NCBI RefSeq assembly: GCF_012290005.1 | Contig: NZ_JAAXMS010000007.1 | Span: 105,991 to 169,990 of the forward strand | Origin: Crateriforma spongiae | GTDB lineage: Bacteria; Planctomycetota; Planctomycetia; Pirellulales; Pirellulaceae | DNA length: 64,000 nt | Reading direction: 5' to 3' | Shown here: positions 18,101-33,100 of the stretch, piece by piece | Layout of the letters: each line of letters opens with the position of its first letter | How positions within the stretch are numbered: the stretch's first letter is position 1 | The notes under the pieces: model-generated | The model's database searches: none | What the model saw: the letters and a program-made list of their open reading frames with translations, nothing else | Told to the model about the DNA's origin: nothing | Program-made: the position numbers and the translations under genes

Positions 18101-21100
18101 CGCATCCAGTTGCCGATGCTGTCGCGACCGTCGTTCTTGCTGGTGGCAAGATAGTTTTCACGGAACTTGACACGGGCTTCTTCCAAAAATAGGCCGGCCA
18201 TGTCGGTGCCCGGTGTCATTTTTGCTCGCGCCCGCATTTCGACGAATTCGCCATAAAGCTGTCGTTCGAAAACGCCTTCCGGCTGGGCATAAGCTTGTCG
18301 TGCCGCGGCATAGGCTCCCGCGTCGTTGGCTCGAGCCTTCACGCCCGCGTCCTTGTAGGCCCGAGCATACGACTGCGCGGTCAACCCGCGTACCGTCAAA
18401 CCGCTCGGATCGAACATGTTCGCGGGATCATTCCCCGCGTAACGATAAAGGTTCATGTCCCCCGCCGCGAAGCCCAACGGATCAGGCGATAGAAACCTCT
18501 GGAGTTGCGGATCGTAGTACCGCCGGTCCATCAAGTAGAGACCCGTTTCGACGTCGAACTCCTGGCCGGCATAAAGCAGATCAGGCAAATCTCCGCTTGA
18601 ATCAAGAATCAAGCCGAACGGATCGTAATCCACCTCCGCGACCGGCGCTCCTGAATCGTCAATGACCAGTCGTGTCGATCCTTTGTAATCGTTCAGAAGC
18701 CAATGAAGGTCGGTTGAAGTTGCGACGACCAGCGGGATCTCACTACCCGGTGCGTACGTCCGCCAGTCAACCAGTTCGTAATCATCGCCGTTCAATTCGA
18801 AAGTCCCGACCACATGGTTGCCGTCATGGACTCGGCTCTCCGTGGTCGCCCCAAGTGGCCCATCACCGTCTTGATCGACGATGATGCCAATGCGGCGGTC
18901 GGTCGCGTCGTAGATGAATTCGACACGCTCGATGATCACGTCATCCTGATTGCGGGTCGTTACATGAATCAGACGATTTCGATGATCCCAATCGAACGTT
19001 TCGCGAATCTGCGTGTCGCGATTCACCCTCGTGATCAGATTGCCGTGCGGGTCGTACGCGTAGGTAAATTCTGCGGTCTGAACGATCTGGTTCCGGTCTT
19101 CCGTAACATCCTGATCACTGGTCGGATTACCCGCTGCATCGAACTGAATGCTTATCGGATCGCTGTCATCTATCTGGTAGCCGTTGAGCTGATCCTGCGT
19201 GTCGTAGGCGAGTCGCGTCGTTGTTCCGTTCTCGATCAACTCCACGATTCGACTGTTGGCGTCGTATCCGTAGGCATATTCCGCCAACGTCGTATTGCCG
19301 ATCGAGTGGACGATCTGTTCAATTCGTCCGGCCGAGTCATACGCGCGAGATGTCGATGGACCGGATTCGCTACCGGCAACGCGAGCGACGCTGAGGATGC
19401 GACCGGTATCGTCGAATGTCAGATCGACTTGATGATCGACCAAGTTCGCACCGGTGACACTAATCGACGTCGGTCTAAGTCTGTCATCGATCGTGTAGGA
19501 TTGCGTTGCAAGCTCAGATCCGTTCGCGTCATGGACGGATCGAATTAGTGTTCCCGCCGCGTCGTAGCTGTGTTCGACGTTCCAAGGAACGCCGACGCCC
19601 GAACGACTTTCCGAAAGCATGCGACCCGACGGGTCGTATGAGAATGTGAGCGTCGCGTCGTCCACGATGCGGGTCACTCGATCGAGTCGGTCGTACTCCG
19701 TCACAATCGTCTTGTCGATCACATCGCCGGTCCGCCAATGTTCAGATGTCATACGATCAGCGGCGTCGTAGTCAAACTCGATGACACGCCCTCGTTTGTC
19801 GACAACCCGCAACAAGTTGCCGACCGCGTCGTACGAATGCGTCATGACTTCACCGGCGGCGTCCGTTTCGGAGATGACTCGGTTCAAAACATCGTACGCG
19901 TACGTGGTCTGGTTACCGGCCGCATCCGTTTCGGATATCACACGCCCATTCAGGTCATAGAGGGTAGATCGAACCCGAACCCCGTCACGCGATGTGGTCA
20001 GTGGTCGACCCACGCGATCGAACGTATGCCGGTCAACAATCCCGATGGGGTCAGTCACCTGAATCAGTTGACTTGCCGCGTCATATCGATTGAGCGTCAC
20101 GCCACCGGAGGCGTCGATGGACCGCGTGACGCGACCAAGGAGGTCACGTTCGAATTGCTGCGTATGGCCTTCCGGATTCGTGGTTCGAACGAGGTTGTTG
20201 GACTCGTCGTAGACCATCACGGTCGCCTCGCCGGCCGGATCGATCTGTTGGACCTCGCGACCAAGAGCATCAAACACGAACGAATGCGATCGTCCCAGGG
20301 CGTCTGTTGACGTAGTCAGCCTTCCTTCGGCGTCGTACGCGAATGTTCGAGAAACTCCCGACGCATCGGTGAACTTCGTTCGGCGTTCCAGGGCGTCGAA
20401 TTCGACTTCTGTCACACCACCCAACGCATCGACCGTACGAATTCGATTTCCACCAGCGTCGTATGCAAATTGAGTGACACGCTGGAGAGGTCGTGTTTCA
20501 ACGGTCAGACGATCCATCGCGTCATATTCGAACGTCGTGATGCGACCGAGGGCGTCGGTCTTGCTGATTCGATTCCCGATCGCGTCGTAAGCATTCTGAA
20601 CGGTTTGTCCCAAAGGATCGGTGATTGTGATCGGACGATCCAGGGCGTCGAAGGTGTATTGCCAGCGATTCCCCACCGGATTGATCGTGGCAGTCAGGTT
20701 GCCGTATGCGTCGTATTCATAACGCGTCACCCCTCCGTCGGCTTCGGTGACTGAAGACACCCGATCCAGCGAGTCGAATGTTGTTCGCGTTATTCGTCCG
20801 AGCGGATCGATCGTCGCAATCAAGTTGCCATTGGCGTCGAACTGAAATTGTGTAGTGTTACCAAGGGCGTCGATGATCGAAGTCAACCGAGATGCGGCGT
20901 CATACTCGTACCTTGTTACCGCACCTCGCGGGTCAATCTCTCGAATCAGATTTCCACGAGAGTCGTATTCCTGGCGGTATTGATGACCAAGTGCGTTGAC
21001 GACTTCCGTCTGCCGATGGAGGGCATCAACGGTCGTCGAAGTTGTATTTCCGAGTCGGTCTGTCAACTCGATCAGGTTTCCGACCGCGTCGTACGTGAAC

Positions 21101-24100
21101 TGCGTCGTGTTGCCCACGGGGTCAGTCTGTTCAATGACGCGACCGAGTAGGTCGTATTCATTGTTGACGACACTTCCCCGTTCATCGGTGACACGGACTA
21201 CATTGCCTACGGAGTCATATTCGAACTTCATGGTGTGACCGAGCGGATCAAACTTTTCGATCGGCCGTCCTCGCGCATCGCGAATTGTACGACGCACACG
21301 TCCCAGCGAATCGGTCGTCGACGTGATCCGTGATTCACCGTCGTAAGTGGTTGAGAACTGGCCACCCAACGCATCGGTTGTTAGTATCTCGCGGTCCATC
21401 GCATCGTACGCGTAGGTCGTCGTGCGACCGAGTTCATCCGTTTCTGAAATCAGATTGTCATTCGCGTCGTAACTGTACGTTTCGCGATTGCCTTCAGGGT
21501 CGATCACCGCAGACAGACGGCTGAGCGAATCGTATTCGTAGCGATAAACGTTCCCATTGGCATCGGTCTGCGAGATCTTTCGATCACCGACATCGTACGA
21601 ATAGCGTGTCGTGTTCCCCAGCGGATCAATGACGGCAATCAGACGCGAACGCGCGTCATAACGGTAGCTCGTGGTACCTCCGGCCGGGTCGATTTCTGCA
21701 ACGATGTTATTGGCTGAATCATAGACGGTGCGCCAAACGTTACCTTCCGCATCGGTCATCGAGGTTTGGCGACCGCGTGAATCATAGGTATAGCGTGTGA
21801 CTCCGCCGTTTTCGTCCGTGGATGAAACAAGATTGTCTTCCGCATCGTATGCAAACGTCTGGACACCACCCTCGGGGTCGGTTTGCCGGATCAGCCGATC
21901 ACGGGAATCGTAGACGTAAGAACTAACGCCTCCACGTGGGTCCGTCATGGCGACGAGGTTACCGACGCCGTCGTATTCGTAGGATGTTGTGTTTCCCAGT
22001 GGATCTGTCTGCGAGGTTTGGCGACCCCGCGCGTCATAGGTCATCGTTGTGACCGAACCGACGCCATCAGTCCGCGTCAACAGATTTCCGGCGACATCGT
22101 AGGTGTAGCTCAATTCGACGCCGTCGCGTCGGGTCTCGGTGATCAAACGGCCAAGATCGTCGTACTCGAATGACGCGGAATTGCCATTGGCATCGGTTGT
22201 TGTGGCGACACGTCCGAAATCGGTGTAGGTGTAGCTATGTTGCCGCTGTCCGTTTCGGCGAATTGCCAGAATTCTGCCCTGTTCGTCACGCTCGATTTCG
22301 CGCAGGACTCCGGTTCCGTCCAGTTTCGTCACTTCGAAACCGTTTGCGTAGGTCACTTGCTGAACAAGACCGATCGCATCGTTGAGCGATGAAACTTGAC
22401 CATTGTCGGTGTAGCCAAACTCCAACGTGTTGATACTTGAAGCAGACGAGGCGACGCGTCCATCAGGGTTGTACCGTGATCGATCCACCAAGCCGACGCT
22501 GTCTTCGACATACGTCGCATTGCCGTCGCCGTTGAGTTCGGTGGTGGACTCGAACCCGCGATAGTCCACCATTTCGAAGACAGGTTCACCCAAATTGCCC
22601 GCCTGCGGCAAGGGATCCAAGGGGTTGTCAGTTGTCTCGGGTGGAAACAGTGCGGTGCGTTGTGCGGGGCGGAAAGCCGATCGACTGCCGTCAGGTTTTT
22701 CCGTTGCCGTCACGCGACCAGCAAAATCGTATTCGTGTCGAGTCGTTCTGCCGTTTTCGTCGCTGACATCCAGCAATCGGCCTTCGTCGTCGTACGTATA
22801 CGATCGACTCGCACCATCGGGCCGAACGACGCCGACGAGTTCGTTACCGGAAAATTGTAGTTGAGTGGCCCGTCCAGCCGGATCCGTGATCGAGGTGATC
22901 CGCGAGCCGCTGTAACCGAACGTGAATCGCCCTCCCGCGGGATCTACCATCGCGACCAAGCGGTCCCCCGAATATTCGTAGGAAATCGTTTGTCCGATCC
23001 AAAGTTCATTCGCCACCAAACGATTCAACGCATCAAAACGTTGGGTCGTACCATCGGTGAACTCGCGAACGAATACACCTCCGATGCGTCGAATCACACT
23101 GTTGTCGGCTGGTGGTCCGAAATAGGTATCGGGCTGCTCACTCGGCCGGAATATTGATTCGCTGCCATCGCCATCGATCATCAGTAACGAACCGTCGGAT
23201 TCCTCGATGATGCGTTTCCATCCCACCAATCCCCAGCCAGATCCGAAGGGACTTTCGCTTTCATTCACGATCGTTACCGACTCGGTCACTTGCGTGTAGT
23301 CGCCCACATAGGCGACACCGGAATCGGCGAAGATCCCTTGACGGATATCCACGCTGTAAATTCCGCTGGGGGCTTCGCGAAGGTCAAGCTGCACGCCCGC
23401 TTCGACACGACCGCCACTGGATGGGACGGCAAAGAAGTTTTCGCCACCACCAAACGGTGGGATCGGTCCGGTTTCCGCAGGTGTGAATCCGTCCGAGGTG
23501 ATCTCGATCTCGCCTCGACTCGCGGTCAGTCGACCCGCCAAGACTCTCGGTTGGGCGGACGAGGGTGCATCTTCAAATCCGAAGTACACGATCGGCTCTG
23601 GTGCTGCACGCTCGGAGTCGTAGACGAGAATCGGTGAAATCAAATTGCCGGCAACCGAATACGGTGTTGTCCGAATCGATTCGGTGAGTGCTCCAGTGTG
23701 CGCGTTGACTTCCGATGCAACGATCAGCTTATCCTGCCAAGTCACACAGTCGCAGAGGTTGTTCTTGATGTTGAAGGGACTCGAAGTAATCGGTGTCAGC
23801 CCCGGTGAAAGTTGCGTACTCAAACCCTGTGGCATTCCGGCGATACCGATGGGCGACTGGGGAAGCTCGGTTGAAGGCAGGTTTTCTGCGACGACGCTGA
23901 CGGTATCGATCGGCGGCAGTGCGGGAAGCGGACCATAGGTCAATGTCAGTGGCGTCGACCGCTTGACGGGGTCAACACCCACGGGCTGACCGCTGATCAA
24001 ATCAAGTACGCGTGTCGGATTGCGGGGATCGACCAAAGCTGTAAACCCGCCAACGTACTGCGCAAACTGGATCGAACGAACATCGACGCCCCGGTTCAGA

Positions 24101-27100
24101 TCATTAACGCCAAATTGCTGAAGATCCTCAAAGGTGATGTCGACTAAGCGATCGTCATAGAAGGCTTGCTGTTGCTCCGCCGATCGAATGATCTCGGGGA
24201 CGTCAAAAACCTGAATTGCTCGCGACCCGCGAAACGCGACGTAAGCGTTATTGCCAGATACCACGACATTATCAGGAAATCCCAACGGCGTGCCTCGCGT
24301 CGCAGCGACAATCTGTGGCTGTAGTCCAAGCGGGTCACGAATGATCGCGACATTGCTTCCGGCCGCGACTGCAAAACCCGGCAAACGGTCGGGAATGGTT
24401 GGCGCTAGAAACGAAGGCTCGACGAGAATGTTCCCCAGATCATTGCGAACCAGCAGCGGTGGACCGTTGTGATCCTTCCGTGGATCGGCGGCATAGCTCT
24501 GGTCAAAAGCGTTGAATACCGGGAATCCATTACTGCGAGCATCAACAACGACCTCGTTTCGGTTGTACGCCGTTACCAACGCGTACCCATCGTGAGGGCC
24601 GACCTGAGCGACGTAGGTGTTCGCGGGCACGTAGGCGATGGCAAGTGCGTTCGACACACCGAATCGTTGCTGGCCGCGTCCAATGATGCCGCTTGCGAAG
24701 TCGCTGAGATTGACCTCCTCAATGATGACTTGTTCGAAATCGAGACCAACGAACCGAACCACTTGAAATCCGAGACTGTCGTCGTATTGGTCGGTAACGA
24801 GCACGGTGTTGGCTTCCTCGGTCGTCGCCAGCCCGTGAGCGTTTAGATCATCGACGACTTTGAACAGCGTCGGCGATTCCGGATTATCCAACTTCAAGAC
24901 ATGCAAAACGCCCGATCCCGGACGACCGCTGCGGAAGATCTGTTGCCCCGGTGCGGCAACGAACAGATTGCCGCCGGCCCGGTCGATTGCGATATCGTGC
25001 AAACCGCCTTCGGAGTTCGGCAACGAAAAAGTAGAAACCAGTTCGTTGTAACGATCCGATTCCGGGTCGATGTCGATGACATACACCGTTGGTCGAAAGC
25101 GGTCAGTCACATAAGCGTAACCCGCTCCGGCGGTCGGTTCGTAGGTAACGATCCGTTTGGGATAAGCACCCACGGGCAGCTCAATTAGATCCGTCATCGG
25201 ATCCTGATCCGGTGCCTCGGCAACAACATCGATCTGCCGCAGCGTCAACGCGTCATAGACAGCAACGCCACGTGTCGTTGCGACATAGACCCGTCCGTTG
25301 TCATCGGTCGTCGCTGTATCCACGGCTGAACCAACATCCTGTCGTCCACTGACTGGAATGACAGCGACCAACTCGTTGTGCAATGCATTGGGGACTTCGG
25401 AGCCATCGATAATCACGGTCGGACGCGCGTCAATGACGGACAAAGCCGCGGGGGATGCCGATGCGGAGAAGACGTATCGAGGTTCGCCACGGACCGAGAA
25501 AACACCGCGGTTTGCCGGGCGGCTCGTCTCAAGCTCCGCGTTCGTCGTCGCTCTCAGGCGAATTTCTGCGGAACCAAGCGTCACCCCCATGGGGATATTG
25601 AACAACACATACATGTCGTCCTCAGAAACTTCTTCCACTGAGCCGATGAACTCATCTTCACCGACTTGATAAACCGCTTCGAGTCGTTCGTTGGTCGCGA
25701 TGTCCAGACGATCAAAATTGAATTGCAATGAAGGCGATTCGCCTGGCAATACCGCTAAACCGGTAACCTCGATCAGGTTGCGGTCGATCGTCGGCGGCGT
25801 TGCGAGTGCTACGTTCTCTACAATTTCTTGCCCGGGTGTGAACTCGAGATTCCGAACAACATTGTCGGCCTGTCCTTCGGAATTCGCGCTTCGATAGCTC
25901 GCTTTGACCGGTTGGTTGCTGGGAACTGGCAAGAAGTACGATGTGACCGCAAAGTTGTTATCGATGCCGACCATCGTGTAGTAGGGTCGCCCCGGCGCAC
26001 CAGCAAAAGGTGAGTCCACCGTGACGGTCGTTCCCTGCAATGCCCGAATGGTTCCCAAAAGGAGGCCCGGGACGAATGCGGCGGTTGCTACCAATTGCGG
26101 TCCACCGAGAAGGATTGTCGGGTGCGGTGGACTTGTCGTACGGATTCTTCCGTCGTCACCGACTCGCATCCGATCGGCTAGCAACCATCCTTCCTGGGTC
26201 ACGCCATTCTCATCGACATACTCACCCGCGGTGAACAACCAGGCGTCATCACCGGCCGCGAGTCCACTCGGAGCCGGTACCGATAGACTGATACCGCCAC
26301 CACCAGCCGTTGCACCCGAGAAATCGAGACTGAAAATCTGCTGAGCGTCGAACCCGTGCGGCCCCGGGAACGGAAGTTCGGTCTCTGAGAGCGACTTGAT
26401 GCTCACCTCGGTGCCGGGATCGAAGCTACCCGCCGGAATGCCGATCTGGAGATCTTCGGGGCTGCGAAGGATGACGCTTTGATCGCCGATCGTCACTGGT
26501 TCGTCCGACACGGTGACCGCAGCCACTTCGAAGGAAACCACCTGGCTGCGTCCACCATAAATCATGGTGACATCGGTTGTGCCAACTTGCAGACCCCGGA
26601 ATACACCATCAACCACTTCGCCAACGCTGGGATCGCCCACGACAAAAGTCGCCATCTCACTGCGATCGAACACTTGGGCATCGATTTGTTCTCTCACGAT
26701 CAATGGACGACCAGGTCCGCCAACCTCGACCGTGTAGAGGTCCGGAAAGAAGTCGATCCGCTCATTCGGTGTTGTGGATACTGAGATTGAAACGGCGGCA
26801 CGGAGCCCGAAAGCATCGATCTCGATCGCGGCAAATCCAGGCGTTCGAGCCAGAATCTGCCCCTGGTCCGTCACGATCGCGATATCAGCATCATTGGAGG
26901 TATAGCTAACAAGCTCGCGTGGAATGAGGACCTCGTCGCCGCCGTCGAGTACTCCCAATACTTCAATCGAATCACCCTCGCCGAGGTTTAGATTGATGTC
27001 TCGTTCGGCTAGCCGAAGCCCGATGAATTGCGTTGCCGGCGAGTCAATTCGGACGTCGTTGATGCGAGAATCTAGCAGTCCGTCGCTCGCTTCCAAACTA

Positions 27101-30100
27101 AAGGTTGCACTGGTGTTGTCTTGTGGTGCCTGGACACTGAACAACCCAGCGCCGAGATACGAAACTTCGGAAGCGCCCGAACCTACTTGATAGCTAAGCC
27201 GGTCGCCTTCACCGGAGGAAAAGAATAAGTCGCCGACGACGACAATCGCCTGATCCGGGAACAATTTGATCGGTTCGGTGTTGCCTGTCGCCATCGGAGT
27301 TTGGTTTGCAACGAAGCCGAACATGGCGGTCAGCCCGGCGGTGTCGACGTTGTCGATGTCACCGTCGCGGTCAAAGTCGCCGCCGGCGGCGCTGTCGTCG
27401 GCGTCGACGTCGTGATCGCCGTCGACGTCTCCGACCAGGAAGATGTCGGCGGTGAAGTCGCCGTCGCCGCCACCAATGGTTAGGACGTAGGTCCCCGGTG
27501 AGTCGATTGATATCTGTGAAACGCTGCGTCCCGATTCGGTGAAACCGTAACCGAGTGGCAGCCCTTCGACGCCGGCAGCATCGGGATCAAAGTCATCTGA
27601 TGTGACTTCCACGCCGATCGTGATCTCGCCCGTTGGGCTGCTGCGCAGTTCGCCTTCGGTGATCGTGAACTCGTAGCGCTCGGGTGCACCGGAGACTGTG
27701 CCGTCCACGTCGGCGGCGAGGAACTGCCGTGTTCCGCCCAGGTGTGGTGCGTCGTCACGCAGGAGTCCCTCGGCGTCGTAACTGAAGAAGCCGCGGTCGC
27801 TGGACCCGGCATCCAGTACGGATGCCAATCGTCCGGCATCGTCGTATCGGTAGAAGACTTGTTCCCCAGCGGGACCGACCAGTTCCTGAATTCGGCCGGC
27901 GGTATCGCGGACGATCGTCAGTCGATCACCGGTGGGCGCGATGATGGCAGTGTCGGTGACGCGTAGTGAAGTCGAACCATTGGCGGCAACGATGCGGGAG
28001 AGTCGAAAAGAGCCCTCCCCGGCCGCCACCGCGTCCGACCCCACGGGGCGGGAGGGTGAATATTCATTCTTCACGCCCTCTGGCGACACCAACGTGAACG
28101 CGATGTCCTCAAAGATTGCCTGCGAGTAAGGAAGTCCCGTACCAACGACGAAGTACTCGTTGCCCGCTTTTCGCAGCGGCGCGTTGAACGGGGTTGCAAG
28201 CGTCCAGTCCACACCGTCGTCGGAAACCCAGCTGGGCGCGTGGGTCACGACGCCACTGTCCGAGTCGGTCAGCAGAGTTGGGGCAAACGTGAACCCGACT
28301 CTCTGTCCCGTTGGCAAGGTGGCGTAGACTCGGGTGCCATCGGCAAACGCGGCGAACTCGTCTTCGGCAATACCGCCGATCGCGATGCGTGGATCCAGCA
28401 GCGGCAGTGTCCAGGCCGATCCAAAATCGGAGTCCGCGTCGGACGTGACCAACGAGTTGTAATGACGCGTGATCGCGACCGGAATTCCCGACAGAGTGAT
28501 GTCAATGTCGGTCGCAGATTCGAGGACGGCACCGGTCTTGTCCGCCGAATTGATTTCGATGTCGAACGTCTCAGATGACGAGAGCCCACCCAGGTCGCTG
28601 GCGCTGACGCGAATGGTGTAGAAGCCATTCTCAAAGTCACCGGGGTCAAGGGTGACCATCTGCACGATGCTCGTGGAGCCAGAACCGATGACCGTCGACT
28701 GGCCTCCGCCACGAGGCACAACCTCGACCGCATACTCCGCCAGCGTGTCATCGAAGATGTCGAACATCAACTCGCGGGTGCCTGTCACGACGGGCGGTGC
28801 GAATTCGGTGATCTCAATGCGCGGTGCCGTTCGATCATTCGGGTCACGAATGAACAGCGGCTGAGTGATCGTGCTGATGCGGCCCTCTTCATCGCTGACC
28901 GTCGCGGTGACCTCGTAGCGACCGGGTGTATCCGTCACGAACGTCGCTCGACCCAGTTCATCAAGTGCGAACGACTGTCCATCGATGCTGATCGTTGCAG
29001 CGGAGACAGTCACATCGCTATCGGCGATGGGCTCAATCAAAACGGATTGACCCGGGATCGCCGGGAACGAAGGCGTGACGACAAGCCTTAAATCTGGCGC
29101 GGCGGGTTCAAATGAAGCGACAAGCGTGATGGGCCGTATGGTCTGAATCGCTCCGTCGTCGGCCGTCAGGCGAACCGTGAAGGTCCCCGACTGGAATGCC
29201 TGCGGTGTCCACCGCAGCACGTTGCCCGAATCGAGAATCGCACCAGCCGGAAGGTCGGTCGCCGCCAAGGTTACCGCGTCACCATCGGGGTCTTCGGCCA
29301 GGATGTCGATCGCAAGCGGTTGTCCGATCTCGGCGTTTCGAAGTGTTGGTGCCGTAATCGAAGGGGCACGGTTGGTTGGCAAGACGCGGACTTCGACATC
29401 GATCGTATCCGTTGCTCCACTGGGATCAGTGACCGTGAACGGCAGGCTGTAATCGCCTGCGGAGTCAAAGTCGATGTCCCAAATGACCGTCCGCTGAACC
29501 GAATCAAACTCGAATCCAGCCGGCGGATCACCGTCAAAGCGATACACCAGTGTTTCGCCGTCTGGATCACCAGCGGTCACGGCAAAGACAAGCGGTTCCC
29601 CCTCCCGGCCGAACAGACGTGGCAGCGTGCTGAACACCGGAGGCTGATTGACGTTGGCGACGGTGATCTCAACGTCTTCGCTTCGGGATCCCGCACCATC
29701 GGTCGCGGTGACCCGAACGCGATAAGTGCCTGCTTGGCTCGAGTTCGGCGTCCAGGTCAGCCGTCCGGTTGCCCGGTCAAACTGCATGCCGGCCGGAAGC
29801 GGACCGATCGCGGATCCCTGAACGAGTCCGGCGCTAAAACTCACCGAGTCGCCATCGGCGTCCGTGGCGACCGCGGTGATGTCAAGCGTTTCACCTTCGC
29901 GGATCTGTTGGCTGCCGACTGGCTGCAAGTCGGGACGGACGTTCGTATCTCGAACCGAAAGCTTGATCGTTCGAGAATCGGACAGCTCGCGTGAGGCGTC
30001 TCCGTTGCCACTGTCAGTCACGCTGAACGTGATCGTGACATCACCAATTGTTGTGGGCGTCCATTGGAAGTTCGCTTCGCCATAAACCGATGACGGCGTA

Positions 30101-33100
30101 AAGACGGCGCCATCCGGTAGGCCGTCAGCAGCGAAGGTCAGCGGGTCTTGATCGGCATCGGTGACGAATAGGTCCAGCGAGATCGGTTGGCCTACCACAG
30201 CAACCGAGTCGAACAGCGGTGAGAGGATTGGCGGTTCGTTGTCACTGTTCACGCTCAGGATGAACTGTGATTCCCCTTGAAGTGGAAACTCGCCCGTTGT
30301 CTCGCGTGCTGTGACGGTCACCAGGTAATCGTCGCGGTCGCCCGGTTGTGGTGTGATGACAAGCTGACCGGTGCCGTCGCCGTTGTCGGTCAAAATGGCA
30401 AAGTCTGGAAGCACGGTTGCCTGACCAAGCCGAACATCCAACTCAATGGGCAATCCTTCCGGGTCGGTCGCGATGATCGGAATCGTCAGCGTGCCGCCAA
30501 CGTCAACGGTCTGGTTCGAAACGGTGGTGACTTCGGGAGCACCATTGGCATTCAGCACGTTGAGCGAAAGCGTCACCGAATCGCTTGTTGGTGTTCCCGT
30601 GCCATCACCGTCGTCGCTGGCGTTGAACGTCAGTTGATAATTGCCACTGGAATCAAAGTCGGGCGTCCACGTGAATAGCTGACGGTCCATGTCATAAGTG
30701 GCACCGTCAGGAAGTACGTCATGGGTGTAGGTCAGCTCGGGCAAGAAAGCCTCGAAGTCGACGAAGAAGTCTTCACTGACAGACGTGGGGCTCACGGGCG
30801 CGACGGGGAACTCAGGGTCAAACGCCGCGATGCGCAGTGTGATCGTTTGACCTTCGAAGATCTCGAATTCACCCAACTCGGGGAACTGAACGGGACCATT
30901 GATGTTGTTGACGGTCAATGTTGTGGAGACTTGTGAGACGGCGGTTCCGTCGTCCGCCAAAAAAGTCAAATCAAACACGCCGTGTTGATCAAAACCTGGG
31001 GTCCATTCAAAGACGCCCGTGTTGGGGTCGAGGAACGCGCCAGGCGGAAGTACAGCCGACCGATAGGTGAGCGTGTCCCCATCCTCATCTTCACCGAACA
31101 CCGTGAACGCGACCGAATCACCTTCGTTGATCGTGCGGTCTGCGATTGGTGCAATCGTCGGAGCTACGTTGTTGTTTGCGACCACGATGTCGAACGTCAC
31201 ACTCGTTTCGACAAAACCATCGCTGACGATCAGCTTGACGTCCTTATACTCACCGGCCTGATCTCCACCAGGGCGCCAACGCAGCGTTTGTCCGATGTGA
31301 TCAAAAACAGCGCCCGGTGGCAAAGCGTCCGCGAAGTAGAACAGATCGTCTCCATCGGGATCGAAGGCCGACACCGGGACCTCGATTAAGTTACCCTCGA
31401 TCGCAAATACATCACTAATGGGGGCAAGCGTGGGGGCACGGTTGGCTCCACTGACATCGACAGTCCAAGTTTGCCGCTCGAACGCGCCCCGGGCATCGTA
31501 GGCACGGACTTCGAACGATTCGCGCGGATCGGATCCACGACCGGGTGACCAGCTGACTTCACCGGTATTCGGATCGATGGAGGCTCCCTCAGGCGCATCG
31601 GCGAGTACATAGGTGATTCGGTTGCCATCGGGATCGTCCGCGATGGCCGTGTAGCTGTATTCGCCTTCAGCCGCGATGGCTGTCAGTGGGCTGCTCGTGA
31701 ACGCGGGCAACTGGTTGGGCGGAAGCGTTGCCAGAACTCGTGGGTCAAAGTTGAGATCGAGCAAGTTCGGGTTGGCAATGACGATCGTCTGGGGTGCGGA
31801 GGAAGTACCCGCCGCCAGTGTCGTGCCATCGGCTAGCACTTGGAAACCATCTTCGTCGGCTGGTGCTCCATCGTTTCCGAAGAACACCACGCTTTCATCA
31901 CCGAGTTGATTGAACGTCACATTGATGGGGCCGGCGATGTCAAAGTCCGCCGTATTGGTCACGATGACGTCGAACAACAGTGTCCCGTCGGCACGATTGA
32001 CTCGTGTGTTGGAGAACGACACACCCGTCGACACAGAGACGTCTTCGAAGACACGGAATGTTGTTGTAAAGCCTTCACCGCCAATCGGAATGCCCTGTTC
32101 GGACTCAACCGTTGGTGAGACAAACAGCTCGTACTCGGCTGGTGTCAACGATTCAAACAAAAGGTCGCTTGTGCGCGACTCCGCGTCGTATCGAACGGCG
32201 CCGAGCGTCACGTCTTGTCCGGTATCGCGGTTCGTGATGCGGTAGTTGGCAGGACGCGTCGCGCTGCCACTGGATTCGGTGCTCTGTGCGTTCAACCCGA
32301 CATCGAAGAGCAGTTGCGCCCGATTCTGTCCGTCGGCGATGATGGTTTCGATGACTCGCGGGGCAGCGACGGTAAAGAACACATCCACCTGTTCGCCTTG
32401 CGTGGCCACGAATCGACCATCGGGCAGCACCTCGATACCTTCGACTCTGCCGGATCCACTGGATGCGAGCACGGTTTGGCGAAGCGAGAGTGGGTCCACA
32501 ACGGTGATTCGGCCGCTGCCCTCGTGACCGACTAGCAAGGCACCGGCAAGGAGAGAATCGGGGGCGCCGATGGCCAGCGATTCGGCACCGTCATCGAGCG
32601 TCGCGATGGTCTCGGTGCGTCCACGAAAGTCAAATCGAACGACCGTCGCACCGCCCTGTGCCGTCGTGGTCGGCCAGGTCGTTCCGTACAACACTCCGTC
32701 GGCGTCGACGGCGATGGCATCGACTCGCTGACGTGAGAAGGCGGTGAAGGTTCGCTGTGAAGTGTCGAACCTTTGGACGCCGGACACGGTGGCAATGTAG
32801 ATCGCGTTTTCATTGGGAATCGCGGCGAGTCCGAGCGAGACTCCGTCGCCAAACGATTCGAGGATGGCTCCACTGGTCGGATCAAGCTGAAGCAGACCTT
32901 GTCCACCGGAGCTTGCCCAGAGCTGACCCGCTGAATCAAACACCATCTCGTAGATCGGTGTATCAAGCTGTCCTAGAAGCACCGGATCCGAGCCGGTTGT
33001 GATGCGATAAAGCTCGTTTCGACCCGATCCACCCGAAACGAGTAGGCTGCCGTCGGGAGCGACCGCCATCGCAAGCGAACCAATGCTCGCACCGGAGTCA

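Noticed and set aside
14118-18396. Classical RHS toxin with an immunity gene
   Set aside because: The gene after the giant frame is a zinc-ribbon/PH membrane protein, not an immunity-type protein, and the chain ends in protease and dockerin modules.
18397-23260. Short regular repeats taken as CRISPR-like
   Set aside because: The 63-bp period is coding (21-residue YD repeats) with no constant repeat and unique spacers.
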